Shown: positions 9,131 to 17,888 of the stretch, in pieces
Layout of the letters: each line of letters opens with the position of its first letter
Position numbering within the stretch: position 1 is the stretch's first letter
NCBI GenBank assembly: GCA_017469945.1
Contig: JAFUFI010000020.1
Coordinates: 96,191 to 160,190, forward strand
DNA: 64,000 nt
DNA from: Lachnospiraceae bacterium
GTDB taxonomy: Bacteria; Bacillota; Clostridia; Lachnospirales; Lachnospiraceae
Direction: 5' to 3'
Program-made: the position numbers and the translations under genes
The notes under the pieces: generated by a model
What the model saw: only the letters and a program-made list of their open reading frames with translations
Database searches by the model: none
Told to the model about the DNA's origin: nothing

Positions 9131-10069
9131 TTATGAAAAACTGATAACGGCATTCTTGGGCTCACGGCTCTTTTCAACGCTGATAGCGTGCAGGACAGGC
9201 CCTTCGCCTTTGTAATCCTCAAAATACTCTTTGGTAAGGTTTGCTGTTACAACAACCCAATCCTTGTCCTTAAGCGAATCTGTTCCCTCGTACTTACATG
9301 CATAGCCTAAAAATACCATATCGTCGGCACAGCAGGTCATAGCCATACGTCCGGGCACAAAGTATCCCTTAGGGAAATTGTCCGGTACCATAACCATAGC
9401 CTGCATTACAAGTCTCTTTCCGAAATACCTTTCGGGGTGATCCATACAGTCAAGATACCAGATGCCGTATGTGTTCTCATCTAGTACTATCTCTTCGGCA
9501 TTTAAATCGTAAGGAAGGTCTTCCTCAAAGATCTCGTCAATCTCACCGTTTGAATCCTCAAAGACAACGTCAGCCTTCTGGTTAACGGCCTTGATATTTC
9601 TTCTGAGGGTGGGAAGTTCGTCTCTCACACTGTCGCATCTGTTAAAGATGATCATTTCGGATTTTCTGATCATCTCGGCAAGAAGGGAACGCATATTGGT
9701 GTAGAACATCTGGAATGTACTTCCGTCGATGATTGTAATCTGCTGTTCTATCTTCCAGTTCCAGGGGAGCTTGCAATTCTTGTAATTCCACATTCCGTTC
9801 CACTCGATAATGATTCTGTCGGGCTTAACTCTTCTCTCGATTCCGGAGAGGGTGGAGGTTGTGAAATCCTCTTCACTATCAATTACAACAAGCTCGGTAT
9901 TGGCCTGCTTTAAGAGCTCCGGGTCATATTCCACTTCTCCCTCTTCGCAAACAAGTAAAAGTGTTTTTCCCTTTATCTTGAAATAGGGCTGTGCAATCGT
10001 AAAAGTTATAAACTCAGATTTTCCGGCTTCCAAAAAACCGTTGATCATATATACTGATTGGTTCTTCAT
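9131..10069 (-). CDS. Divergent CobW/P47K-like GTPase
   Basis: A 312-residue protein with an altered P-loop, NGFLEAGKSEF near residue 10, and the guanine-recognition-like FNRCD further on. The Walker-B region reads IIIEWNG instead of the usual LIEPSG, and the CxCC metal motif of classic CobW proteins is absent. The C-terminal third contains GRMAMTCCADD, which resembles the Cys-containing motif of YcgQ/DUF1980-type proteins; that similarity is tentative. Start ATG 10069 has GGAG 8 bp upstream (10081-10078); an in-frame ATG at 10087 overlaps the stop of the preceding gene as TAATG. The two genes are coupled, so it probably partners with the His-rich GTPase in metal delivery. Confidence 0.75.
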   Translation of the reverse strand: MKNQSVYMINGFLEAGKSEFITFTIAQPYFKIKGKTLLLVCEEGEVEYDPELLKQANTELVVIDSEEDFTTSTLSGIERRVKPDRIIIEWNGMWNYKNCKLPWNWKIEQQITIIDGSTFQMFYTNMRSLLAEMIRKSEMIIFNRCDSVRDELPTLRRNIKAVNQKADVVFEDSNGEIDEIFEEDLPYDLNAEEIVLDENTYGIWYLDCMDHPERYFGKRLVMQAMVMVPDNFPKGYFVPGRMAMTCCADDMVFLGYACKYEGTDSLKDKDWVVVTANLTKEYFEDYKGEGPVLHAISVEKSREPKNAVISFS

Positions 10070-10086
10070 TCTTAAATCTCCAAGCA

Positions 10087-11334
10087 TTACGCGAATAATT
10101 CCTTAAGCTTATCTTCCTTAAGTTCAGCTCCGATTACGCAGATCTTACCTGTAACCTGAGGTTTTCCGCTGCGAACATCGCTCTCTTCGGGAACGTAATC
10201 ATAGTAGATCCATGTTCCGTCCTCAGCGGGAACCATTCCCTTTGCACGAAGAATCTGTCCGTACTCGCCGGAGTCAAGTGCATTAAGGATCTCGCTGATC
10301 TTTTCCTGAGTGTACTTCTTGGGGGATTCCATTCCCCAGCTTGTAAATACCTCGTCAGCGTGATGATGATGGTGAGGGTGATGGTGATGGTGCTCATGCT
10401 CGTCTTCGTCATCATCGTCGTCATCATGGTGATGATGGTGGCAGCAACACTCCTCATCGTCATCATCATCGTCGTGATGATGGTGGTGATGCTCGTGCTC
10501 ATCTTCGTCGTCATCGTCATCGTGGTGATGGTGATGATGCTCATGCTCATCTTCATCATCGTCATCGTCGTGGTGATGGTGGTGGCAGCACTCCTCGTCT
10601 TCGTCATCATCATCGTCATCGTGGTGGTGTCCACAGCTGCAAACTCCGTTTTCATCGTATTCGTGATGATGATGGTGATGATGCTCGGGTTCAGCCTTAG
10701 CCTTCTCCATCATCTCAGCAAGAAGATCGTCAATCTTATCAGCGCCTTCGATGGTAGCAAGGATGTCCTTTCCGTCAAGCTCCTCGATAGGAGTGGTGAT
10801 GATAGTAGCCTGAGTATTGTGCTCACGGATAAGAGCAACCGCCTCAGCGATCTTTTCTGCAGAAGCCTTATCGGTACGGCTTAAGATGATTGTTCCTGCG
10901 TAAGCTATCTGGTTGATAAAGAACTCACCGAAGTTCTTGATATACATTTTTGCCTTTGTTGCATCAACTACTGCTACAGCGCTGTTGATCTCAACATCAA
11001 GATCTCTGGCAGTCTTCTCGATTGCCTTTAAAACATCGGAAAGCTTACCTACTCCCGAGGGCTCGATAAGGATTCTTTCGGGTGCATAAGTAGAAATAAC
11101 CTCCTTAAGAGAGGTTCCGAAGTCACCCACAAGCGAACAGCAGATACATCCGGAGTTCATCTCCTTGATCTCGATACCGGACTCCTGTAAGAAGCCTCCG
11201 TCAATTCCTATCTCACCGAATTCATTCTCAATAAGTACAGTCTTGCTTCCGTTAAGAGCGTCGGCAAGAAGCTTTTTAATAAGTGTGGTTTTACCTGCTC
11301 CGAGGAAACCTGATACAACGTCAATCTTAGTCAT
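10087..11334 (-). CDS. CobW/ZNG1-family metallochaperone GTPase with a very long His/Asp array
   Basis: A 415-residue COG0523-family GTPase. The G domain has GFLGAGKTT (P-loop, 9-17), the ENEFGEIGID switch, GCICC (residues 62-66, the CxCC metal motif) and LIEPSGVG (89-96). Residues about 215-325 are a low-complexity array of alternating His blocks and Asp/Glu blocks with several CC or CCC pairs, far longer than the usual His tail of the family. A conserved C-terminal CobW domain follows (ILRAKGMVP). Family members hand zinc, cobalt or nickel to apo-enzymes; here the array could buffer many metal ions. An AGAGG site lies 8 bp upstream of the ATG. Which metal is served is unknown. Confidence 0.92.
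   Translation of the reverse strand: MTKIDVVSGFLGAGKTTLIKKLLADALNGSKTVLIENEFGEIGIDGGFLQESGIEIKEMNSGCICCSLVGDFGTSLKEVISTYAPERILIEPSGVGKLSDVLKAIEKTARDLDVEINSAVAVVDATKAKMYIKNFGEFFINQIAYAGTIILSRTDKASAEKIAEAVALIREHNTQATIITTPIEELDGKDILATIEGADKIDDLLAEMMEKAKAEPEHHHHHHHEYDENGVCSCGHHHDDDDDDEDEECCHHHHHDDDDDEDEHEHHHHHHDDDDDEDEHEHHHHHHDDDDDDEECCCHHHHHDDDDDDEDEHEHHHHHPHHHHHADEVFTSWGMESPKKYTQEKISEILNALDSGEYGQILRAKGMVPAEDGTWIYYDYVPEESDVRSGKPQVTGKICVIGAELKEDKLKELFA
10360..10680. repeat. Low-complexity tandem array encoding His/Asp/Glu blocks
   Basis: About 320 bp made of degenerate GTGATG/GTCATC trinucleotide units with four or five imperfect copies of a roughly 50-bp higher-order unit. On the minus strand each unit reads as a His-rich then Asp/Glu-rich block inside the CobW gene. 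The repeat is prone to length change by slippage. Confidence 0.85.
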
Positions 11335-11446
11335 TTAAATCGCCTCTTTCTTTAAAACGTGCCGCCTTAGCTTAGTTAGCGGCATCAAACTATTTTTAGT
11401 CCCATTTGATGAATATTTTACCACTCTTTTACCCTTTTGGCTATTA

Positions 11447-11480
11447 AATAACTATAAACTAAAAAATAACTATAAACTAA
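11447..11480. repeat. 16-bp direct repeat upstream of the His-rich CobW gene
   Basis: AATAACTATAAACTAA occurs at 11447-11462 and again at 11465-11480 with an 18-bp period. It lies about 115-145 bp upstream of the CobW start and directly behind the rnpB terminator. It could be an operator for a metal regulator or a simple duplication; it does not match the Fur/Zur palindrome I know. Confidence 0.5.
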
Positions 11481-11510
11481 AAAAAACGCCCCGCGGTTTC
11501 CCACGGGGCG
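11479..11510 (-). terminator. rnpB terminator
   Basis: On the minus strand the stem CGCCCCGTGG pairs with CCGCGGGGCG (one G-U pair) around a GAAA loop, followed by eight T. It begins two bases beyond the mature 3' end of RNase P RNA. Confidence 0.92.
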
Positions 11511-11512
11511 CT

Positions 11513-11861
11513 CGGCAGAACTGTAAGCCGGGTTATGTCCAAGAGCCGAGGCTCTCTGGGTGATCATCTATCTAGTACGACCGTTGCCGGCCGCATCAAG
11601 CGATCTACCTGAAGGATGGGCGGGCAGCCCTTAGCCCTTCTGCTTGATCTTGCTTCGAATGGAGTTTACACGGCCTGTATGTTACCACACAGCCGGTGGT
11701 CTCTTACACCACCTTTTCACCCTTGCCTATTGCTATAGGCGGTTATTTTCTGTTGCACTGGTCTGGGAGTCACCTCCACCGGACGTTATCCGGCATCCTG
11801 CCCTGCGAAGCCCGGACTTTCCTCACCTGTCTTGCGACAGCCGCGATCACCTGTTCTGCGT
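11513..11861 (-). ncRNA. rnpB: RNase P RNA, bacterial type A
   Basis: The catalytic RNA of RNase P, which matures tRNA 5' ends. The minus-strand sequence has the universal conserved blocks in order: GAGGAAAGTCCGGGCT near the 5' end, AGTGCAACAGAAAATAACCG, GGGTGAAAAGG, GTAAACTCC, AGATAGATGATCACC and ACATAACCCGGCTTA near the 3' end. GCAGAAC at the 5' end (11859-11853) and GTTCTGC at the 3' end (11521-11515) form stem P1, which sets the ends to within a few bases. A strong promoter lies directly upstream and a terminator directly downstream. Confidence 0.97.
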
Positions 11862-11871
11862 ACAATCAATT

Positions 11872-11901
11872 ATTATAATTACCTGACTTTAAAATTGTCA
11901 A
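11872..11901 (-). promoter_or_regulatory. rnpB promoter
   Basis: On the minus strand TTGACA (11901-11896) and TATAAT (11877-11872) are separated by 18 bp, which puts transcription start near 11865, a few bases before P1 of the RNase P RNA. Confidence 0.85.
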
Positions 11902-11950
11902 GGCGAAGTCATTACCGTTATATATTTGATTCAAATCAGGTCAAGCAAAC

Positions 11951-14041
11951 CTATGACTTTTTGTTCTTAACGATTATATGTGTGATAGCTACCGCAGCGC
12001 CTGCGCAGATAGCTACTATTCCAAGAATAAGGACTACTACAGGCCACGATCCGAAAGAAGCTTTTTCTGCGGCAGATGTTTCTTCAGTCTCTTCGCTTTC
12101 TGAAGGCTCTGTCTGCGCCTCCGGCTTTTCCTCCAACGCCTCTTCACTGCTTACCGGCTCTTCCTTTTCGGAAGACTCTTCTTTCACATCCTCTTTTTCA
12201 TCTTTGGATGTATCTTCTTTAACCGTCTCGTCTGCCTTGGCATCCTCCTTTTCACCCGCATTTAAAACAGGCTCCGGTGAATTCCCGGCATGCTTTCCGA
12301 GGCTGATTCCGTTTGCACCTAAAGCAACTTTATGGTCAAGGCTTATAAACTTACCGTCCTTTGTCTGCCAGAGAACGGGTTTGACAAGAGCATACTTTTC
12401 CTCATCCCATGTCTTGAAATCATCTTTTACAAGACCGCCGGTATCTCCGGAATTGGCATTAAAGCACCAGAAAGTGTGATGGATATTTTCCTTTCCGATA
12501 AGGTCTCTGATATACTCCATCCACTTAAGGTTATTTCCCTGCATAAAGCCGCCCCACTCGCCTATAAGGATCGGGGCAATACCGTCTTCTTTGATATACA
12601 GCCAGTAGGGATGCCATACATCCTTATAGAGGGAATCGTACGTAAAGTCTCCCTTAAACCAGGGCTGTTCATATACAAGGGGGCCATAATCATGGGGTGA
12701 ATAAACAATCTGTTTATTACGCTCCTTATCGCCGAAATCGATAGGATAATCCTTTACGGCCATAAGGTTTCCGCCCCACCAGGTATTGTAGTAGCTTCCC
12801 TCGTCGGTCTTGGTAAAATTGTTGCTCTTTAGATCCGTGGGATAAATCTGGATTCCCTCGATTACAATAAGCGCATGGGGATTGATGTCAAGAATGGCAT
12901 TTCCGGCTTTTTCCGCAACCCTCTTCCAGTTGTTCTTGTCATCGGAATCGTTCCAGATGGCATGGGGCGTTTCGCTCGCCTTTCCGTGGGGCTCGTTCTT
13001 AAGATCGTAAGCAACCAGCGTATCAAAATTTTTGTATCTGTCAGCCAGCCATTTAAGACTTTCAATATACTGATCCTCGGAAATCTTATCCGTATACCAG
13101 ACAGGGTGGTTATGGCCGGATGCATCGGTATTTGCCGAATGAATATCAACCATCACCTTGATTCCGTACTTTTCGCAAAGAGTCAGTACATAGTCAAATA
13201 TCTCAAGAGAATTAAGCGAATTAAGATTGGCGTTATAAGCGTGATTGTAATTTGCCGTCGGATACTCTCCTTTTTTCCACTGAAGGAGAAGCTCCGCAGA
13301 CATGGGCACTCTTAGTAAGTTGAATCCATGGTCTGCGATGGCTTTGAGAGAAGAATCAAGTTCTGCATTCCAGAGGCCGTCAAAAAGGTTTGTACCGGTA
13401 TTATAGCCGAACCAGTTTACTCCCGTAAGCCAAACCACATTGCCGTTCATATCGACGATTTTCTCACCATCGGTTGTAAGCCAGTCATCTCCCGCTGTAC
13501 CGTAGGTACTAACCGCCGGTGATTTGAAATCCGGTCTTTCTTCAGACTGCGCGCCGCCTCCGCCGTTTCCGGAATTATTGTTGTTGTTATTGTTATCCAC
13601 GCTGTTAACGGGAGCAGTGTATGTTCCCGAGCCTTTTACGCTTTCAACCTTTGCGGAGTTAAGATTTGATCCTTCAACCTGGATGCCAACATTTGAATTA
13701 AAGCCCCAGCTGTTTGCTCCGTCGGCTCTTACTACAGCCGTAACCTTTTTCCCGTTTACGGTATAGGAATCAAATCCCCAGCCGGAAGCGGATGTCACAT
13801 CGCCGTCAAAGCTAACAACCACGGTAATTGTCATATAACCGTCACAGCCGGAAAGATCAAAGCTTATCTGTCCTCCCGCCCCCCAGGCATTTACCGATTC
13901 GTTCGAGGCCTTCGGATTCTCCGCAGCATTTGCGGAAAGTCCAAATACGCCCGTTCCGGTAAAGAATAAAAGAATCGCAAGACAAAACGGAACAAATTTT
14001 TGAAACATATCTTTAGAAATCATTTTTCTCAGACAGTACAT
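11951..14041 (-). CDS. Cell-surface GH5 endoglucanase (cellulase) with N-terminal carbohydrate-binding-like domain and C-terminal membrane anchor
   Basis: A 696-residue exported enzyme cutting beta-1,4-glucans such as cellulose. Order of parts: signal peptide ending about ANA at 39; a beta-sandwich domain of about 110 residues that looks like a carbohydrate-binding module; an Asn/Gly linker; the GH5 domain with VNWFGYNTG, the acid/base E350 in LKNEPHG and the nucleophile E495 in LIGEWGG; an acidic Glu/Ser linker; and a final transmembrane helix with a Lys-rich tail. The last two features anchor it to the cell. ATG 14041 is chosen because AAGGAG sits 6 bp upstream. It starts 31 bp after the nucleoside kinase gene with no terminator between, so read-through from the housekeeping operon is possible. 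Confidence 0.95.
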   Translation of the reverse strand: MYCLRKMISKDMFQKFVPFCLAILLFFTGTGVFGLSANAAENPKASNESVNAWGAGGQISFDLSGCDGYMTITVVVSFDGDVTSASGWGFDSYTVNGKKVTAVVRADGANSWGFNSNVGIQVEGSNLNSAKVESVKGSGTYTAPVNSVDNNNNNNNSGNGGGGAQSEERPDFKSPAVSTYGTAGDDWLTTDGEKIVDMNGNVVWLTGVNWFGYNTGTNLFDGLWNAELDSSLKAIADHGFNLLRVPMSAELLLQWKKGEYPTANYNHAYNANLNSLNSLEIFDYVLTLCEKYGIKVMVDIHSANTDASGHNHPVWYTDKISEDQYIESLKWLADRYKNFDTLVAYDLKNEPHGKASETPHAIWNDSDDKNNWKRVAEKAGNAILDINPHALIVIEGIQIYPTDLKSNNFTKTDEGSYYNTWWGGNLMAVKDYPIDFGDKERNKQIVYSPHDYGPLVYEQPWFKGDFTYDSLYKDVWHPYWLYIKEDGIAPILIGEWGGFMQGNNLKWMEYIRDLIGKENIHHTFWCFNANSGDTGGLVKDDFKTWDEEKYALVKPVLWQTKDGKFISLDHKVALGANGISLGKHAGNSPEPVLNAGEKEDAKADETVKEDTSKDEKEDVKEESSEKEEPVSSEEALEEKPEAQTEPSESEETEETSAAEKASFGSWPVVVLILGIVAICAGAAVAITHIIVKNKKS

Positions 14042-14072
14042 CTCTCGCTCCTTATTTTCAAACGACTTAAGA

Positions 14073-15728
14073 TCAAACTCTGAAGCAGCTTCCGCCCACA
14101 AACTCTCTGCAGATTGAGTTGTTCGGCAAGAATTCACTGGGCACGCTTAAGAAATAGTCCAGGAATTTCAGAAGCCTTTTGGCCTCGTAATATGCGGGAG
14201 CACCCTTTTCTATCTGGAAAAGGAGCGGCTCTGCGAAAGGCTTTAAGCAGGCGAGCTCATAGATAAGAACCGAATTGAACATCGCATCCGCTTCCTCCTG
14301 GAAGGGGAAGATATTCTCCTCTTCTCCGCGGCGTACTGAAGGCCACATTCCGATTGTTCTTGCGGCATCCGCTCCGCGGGTTCTCGCGTCACGAACCATT
14401 CTTCTAAGAAGTCTTGCGTCCGTGGTAGGGATACGGTTATGTTCATCAATATTGATGGACGTAAGGGCGCTGATATAGATTTTGAACTTGCTCTCATCGG
14501 GAAGCGCGTAGCTCATCTTGGGATTGAGCCCGTGAATTCCCTCAATAACAAGTACATCTTCAGGTCCTAACTGCAAGTATCTTCCGTTGTACTCTCTGCG
14601 GCCGATCTTGAAGTTAAAGTCGGGCATTTCAACCCTCTCTCCCGCAAGGAGCTTAGTCATATCCTCATTAAACTTCTTTGTATCTATCGCCTCGATGCAC
14701 TCGAAATTATAATTTCCGTTTTCATCGAGAGGGGTATCTTCGCGGTTTACAAAATAATCATCTACAGCGATCGGATGAGGGGTAAGTCCCAAAGTACGGA
14801 GCTGGATGGAAAGTCTGTGTGAAAAGCTGGTCTTTCCGGATGAAGAAGGTCCCGCGATCATAACAAACTTAACACCGCCGCGGTCAACGATCTCCCTGGC
14901 AATCTCGCTTATTCTCCTCTCCTGTTCAGCCTCCTGAACAAGGATAAGATCATTCATCTGATTCTTGCAGATCCAGCTGTTAAGGTCACCGACATTTTCG
15001 ATACCTACCTGGCTGTACCATTTTGCTGTCTCCATGAAGGTATCGTAAAGCTTTCTTCTCTCTTCAAAAGGTTTAACCTCGGTAGGATTATTTTTTGAAG
15101 GAAGTATCAGCATAAATCCTTCGCCGTAGCTTATAAAATCAAAATATTTAACGTAGGATACATTCGGAAGCATGTATCCGTAGTAATAATCGTAATATCC
15201 GTCTATCTCGTACACATTGACCTGTGATGTGCGGCGGAATCTGAAAAGTTCGTTTTTATCGGTCATTCCGTGGCGTTCAAATAGATCCATGGCCTCGTCA
15301 AGGGGATAGGTTGCCTTATACACGGGAGTTCCGTAGCTGACAAGTTCAAGCATCCTCTTTTTGATATCGGCAGCGGCTTTCTCGCTTACCGTAACGCCCT
15401 CTCCGGCGCGTATAAAGATGCCGTTTGCGATGGTAAAATCTACTCTTGAGGTATTTGCGGCTTTTTCGCCGAAAACATCATAAATCGCTTTTATCGCAAG
15501 CATTGTGGCTGTTCTTGTATATGTAAGATGTCCCACATCATCTTTGAATGTGAAAAATCCGACTTCACCGTTTTTATTGACTCTCTTGAAAAGCTCCCTG
15601 ATCTTTCCGTTGATTGAGACTGCAGCGATAGGCGAATCAAACTTATCCTGCACCATTGCGGCAACATCTTCCCATGTTGTGCCTTTCTCAACCTCGATTT
15701 CCTTACCCATTACTTTTAATCTGTACAT
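14073..15728 (-). CDS. Uridine kinase-like nucleoside kinase with N-terminal TGS-type domain
   Basis: A 551-residue cytoplasmic protein. The first 60 residues resemble a TGS/ubiquitin-like domain (VEKGTTWEDVA), the middle part resembles the second additional domain of threonyl-tRNA synthetase (the TGS-TSAD arrangement), and the C-terminal half is a uridine/phosphoribulokinase-type kinase with IAGPSSSGKTSF (P-loop about 292-300), DDYF and a Walker-B-like LVIEGIHGLNP. Such proteins are widespread in Firmicutes and are annotated as nucleoside kinases; the true substrate is not established. Start ATG 15728 has GGAGGT 5-6 bp upstream. It is 10 bp downstream of trmK in the same operon. Confidence 0.9.
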   Translation of the reverse strand: MYRLKVMGKEIEVEKGTTWEDVAAMVQDKFDSPIAAVSINGKIRELFKRVNKNGEVGFFTFKDDVGHLTYTRTATMLAIKAIYDVFGEKAANTSRVDFTIANGIFIRAGEGVTVSEKAAADIKKRMLELVSYGTPVYKATYPLDEAMDLFERHGMTDKNELFRFRRTSQVNVYEIDGYYDYYYGYMLPNVSYVKYFDFISYGEGFMLILPSKNNPTEVKPFEERRKLYDTFMETAKWYSQVGIENVGDLNSWICKNQMNDLILVQEAEQERRISEIAREIVDRGGVKFVMIAGPSSSGKTSFSHRLSIQLRTLGLTPHPIAVDDYFVNREDTPLDENGNYNFECIEAIDTKKFNEDMTKLLAGERVEMPDFNFKIGRREYNGRYLQLGPEDVLVIEGIHGLNPKMSYALPDESKFKIYISALTSINIDEHNRIPTTDARLLRRMVRDARTRGADAARTIGMWPSVRRGEEENIFPFQEEADAMFNSVLIYELACLKPFAEPLLFQIEKGAPAYYEAKRLLKFLDYFLSVPSEFLPNNSICREFVGGSCFRV

Positions 15729-15738
15729 AAAACACCTC

Positions 15739-16545
15739 CTATTTTTTAAAAAGTGTATTAAGTTCAAGTGCAAGTTCAGCCATGGCGAGCTTTTTCTTAA
15801 GCTCATCCATCTTTTCAAAATCCGGCTTTTTAGCTCCGGAAATCTTTTCGATACTCTCGGACCATTCACCGATCACATGTCCGAGATATTTTTTCATATC
15901 TCCGTCATTGGTTATAAGATCAAGCCCAAAATATTCATCAAGGCTTTCGGCAAATTCGGAAAACTCAGGACCCGGTCCGGTTTCTGTAAGCCTTTCCTTA
16001 AGGCGCTTCAAGCCGCCTCCAAGGCTTTTTAAGTACTCTTCCTCCACCTCTTTTTTTGAAGTAAGGAGCATCGCAAAGTAGTACTTGTCTTCTTCGATCA
16101 TCAGCTTGTTTCTAAGGAGAGTAAAACCATTTTCTTCAAAGAAACGGCGCATCTCGGGGATTTCGCTTTGCGCCTGGATTAAAATATAATCGGCAGCTTT
16201 TGCTTTACTTAGATCGTCAAGAATAATCCCTGCTATAGTCCGCATTCCCATTCCGGCGATGACTATGGCATCCGCCTCGCCTTCCGAAAGCTTATTAAGC
16301 CCCGGGGAGAGCCGAACATCAATCAGATCAGTCAGACCTGATTTTGCAATATTCTTTTTGGCAAATTCCAGCGGACCTGCCTTTATGTCGCAGGCTACGG
16401 CGCTTTTTGCGATGCCTCTTTGGACCAGGGATATGGAAATATATCCGTGGTCGCATCCTATATCCGCAACTTTTTCGCACTCAGGCAAAAGAGAAACTAT
16501 TCCCTCGAGCCTTGGTGAAAGCTTTGGAGTAAATGTTTTTTTCAT
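15739..16545 (-). CDS. trmK: tRNA (adenine(22)-N(1))-methyltransferase
   Basis: A 268-residue SAM-dependent Rossmann methyltransferase that makes m1A22 in tRNAs. LSPRLEGIVSLLP begins the family signature, VADIGCDHGY (about 32-41) is the SAM loop, and VIAGMGMRTI (about 104-113) is the diagnostic catalytic-face motif. A C-terminal coiled-coil (DELKKKLAMAELALELN) is typical. Its place right behind rpoD is the standard Firmicute gene order, which supports the name. It starts 18 bp downstream of the rpoD stop. Confidence 0.94.
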   Translation of the reverse strand: MKKTFTPKLSPRLEGIVSLLPECEKVADIGCDHGYISISLVQRGIAKSAVACDIKAGPLEFAKKNIAKSGLTDLIDVRLSPGLNKLSEGEADAIVIAGMGMRTIAGIILDDLSKAKAADYILIQAQSEIPEMRRFFEENGFTLLRNKLMIEEDKYYFAMLLTSKKEVEEEYLKSLGGGLKRLKERLTETGPGPEFSEFAESLDEYFGLDLITNDGDMKKYLGHVIGEWSESIEKISGAKKPDFEKMDELKKKLAMAELALELNTLFKK

Positions 16546-16563
16546 AGTAAATCCCGCCCGGTA

Positions 16564-17859
16564 TTACTCAAGATAATCCTTAAGCTGCTTGCTGCGGCTG
16601 GGGTGACGAAGCTTTCGGAGTGCCTTTGCCTCGATCTGACGGATACGCTCACGGGTAACATTAAATTCCTTACCTACTTCCTCGAGAGTTCTTGCCTTTC
16701 CGTCATCAAGACCGAATCTTAGCCTAAGTACCTTTTGCTCTCTCTCTGCAAGGGTGTCGAGAACCTTGTTAAGCTGTTCTCTTAAAAGGGTTGCGGTAGC
16801 TGCATCAGCAGGAGCGGGTACATTATCATCCTGGATGAAGTCACCAAGATGGCTGTCTTCCTCCTCACCGATGGGGGTCTCAAGAGAAACGGGCTCCTGA
16901 GAGATCTTAAGGATTTCTCTTACTCTCTCAACAGGGATGTTCATCTCCTCAGCGATCTCTTCTGGCATGGGCTCGCGTCCCTTCTCCTGAAGAAGCTGAC
17001 GGCTTACTCTGATGAGCTTGTTGATGGTCTCAACCATGTGAACGGGGATACGGATGGTACGTGCCTGGTCAGCGATAGCACGGGTAATAGCCTGTCTGAT
17101 CCACCATGTTGCATATGTTGAAAACTTATAACCCTTGGTGTAATCGAACTTTTCAACCGCCTTGATAAGTCCTAAGTTTCCTTCCTGAATAAGGTCGAGG
17201 AAAAGCATTCCTCTTCCAACATATCTTTTGGCGATGCTGACTACAAGACGAAGGTTTGCCTCTGCAAGACGCTTCTTGGCTGCCTCTCCGTCATCGATAT
17301 CCTTCTGCATAGCGGCAATATCCTTGGCAAGCTTTGTAGCCTTTTTAGACTTCTTGTCCTCTATTTCTTCATATTTAGCCTTAGCTTCATCGATGTTTGC
17401 AATGGCAGCATCTCCGGCTTCCATTCTCTTTGCAAGTTCAATCTCTTCGTCCGCGGTAAGAAGGGGAACCTTACCGATTTCCTTAAGATACATCTTAACG
17501 GGATCTTCCGTGCTGATTCCGTCGGGAACGGAAAGGTCGATATTCTCGATATCGACTTCCTCAACCTCTGACATGATAATGTCATCATCGGGAACATCAT
17601 CCATATCGGGATCGTCATCAATACTGATATCGAGGTCAAAGTTTAGATCTTCCTCTGTGGGCTCCTCTACGGTAGCAAGTACCTCGATGCCCACAGCCTC
17701 AAAATACTCCTCGATCTTGTCTCTGCTCTCCTCGTCAAGTTCCATATCGGCAAAAGCATCTTCAATTTCCTTTTGCTCGATAACGTTTTTCTTTTTGTTG
17801 GCAAGTGCCTGAAGCTCCTGTAATTTCGCTTCAAATTTCTGCATCATGTTTTCGTCCAT
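16564..17859 (-). CDS. rpoD: RNA polymerase sigma factor RpoD (SigA)
   Basis: The 431-residue primary sigma factor. Region 1.1-like acidic N-terminus; region 1.2 at [16 protein letters not shown]; region 2 with [16 protein letters not shown] and the -10 reader [14 protein letters not shown]; region 3; and region 4 with [16 protein letters not shown] for -35 contact. A Lys/Ala-rich insert (about 163-195) separates regions 1.2 and 2. AAGGAG lies about 7 bp upstream of ATG 17859. It sits in the conserved dgt-dnaG-rpoD-trmK run, all on one strand with gaps of 30 bp or less. Confidence 0.98.
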   Translation of the reverse strand: MDENMMQKFEAKLQELQALANKKKNVIEQKEIEDAFADMELDEESRDKIEEYFEAVGIEVLATVEEPTEEDLNFDLDISIDDDPDMDDVPDDDIIMSEVEEVDIENIDLSVPDGISTEDPVKMYLKEIGKVPLLTADEEIELAKRMEAGDAAIANIDEAKAKYEEIEDKKSKKATKLAKDIAAMQKDIDDGEAAKKRLAEANLRLVVSIAKRYVGRGMLFLDLIQEGNLGLIKAVEKFDYTKGYKFSTYATWWIRQAITRAIADQARTIRIPVHMVETINKLIRVSRQLLQEKGREPMPEEIAEEMNIPVERVREILKISQEPVSLETPIGEEEDSHLGDFIQDDNVPAPADAATATLLREQLNKVLDTLAEREQKVLRLRFGLDDGKARTLEEVGKEFNVTRERIRQIEAKALRKLRHPSRSKQLKDYLE

Positions 17860-17888
17860 TTTTTCTCCTTCGTCCGGCTATCCGGGCT

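Noticed and set aside
10360..10680. Regular repeats that could look like a CRISPR array
   Set aside because: The period is irregular, units are coding, there are no unique spacers and no cas genes.
10360..10884. Long open frames on both strands through the His/Asp array (plus 10360-10884, minus 10134-10655)
   Set aside because: They arise from the low-complexity GTGATG/GTCATC repeat of the CobW gene; products are Met/Val/Thr runs with no domain and no ribosome binding site.
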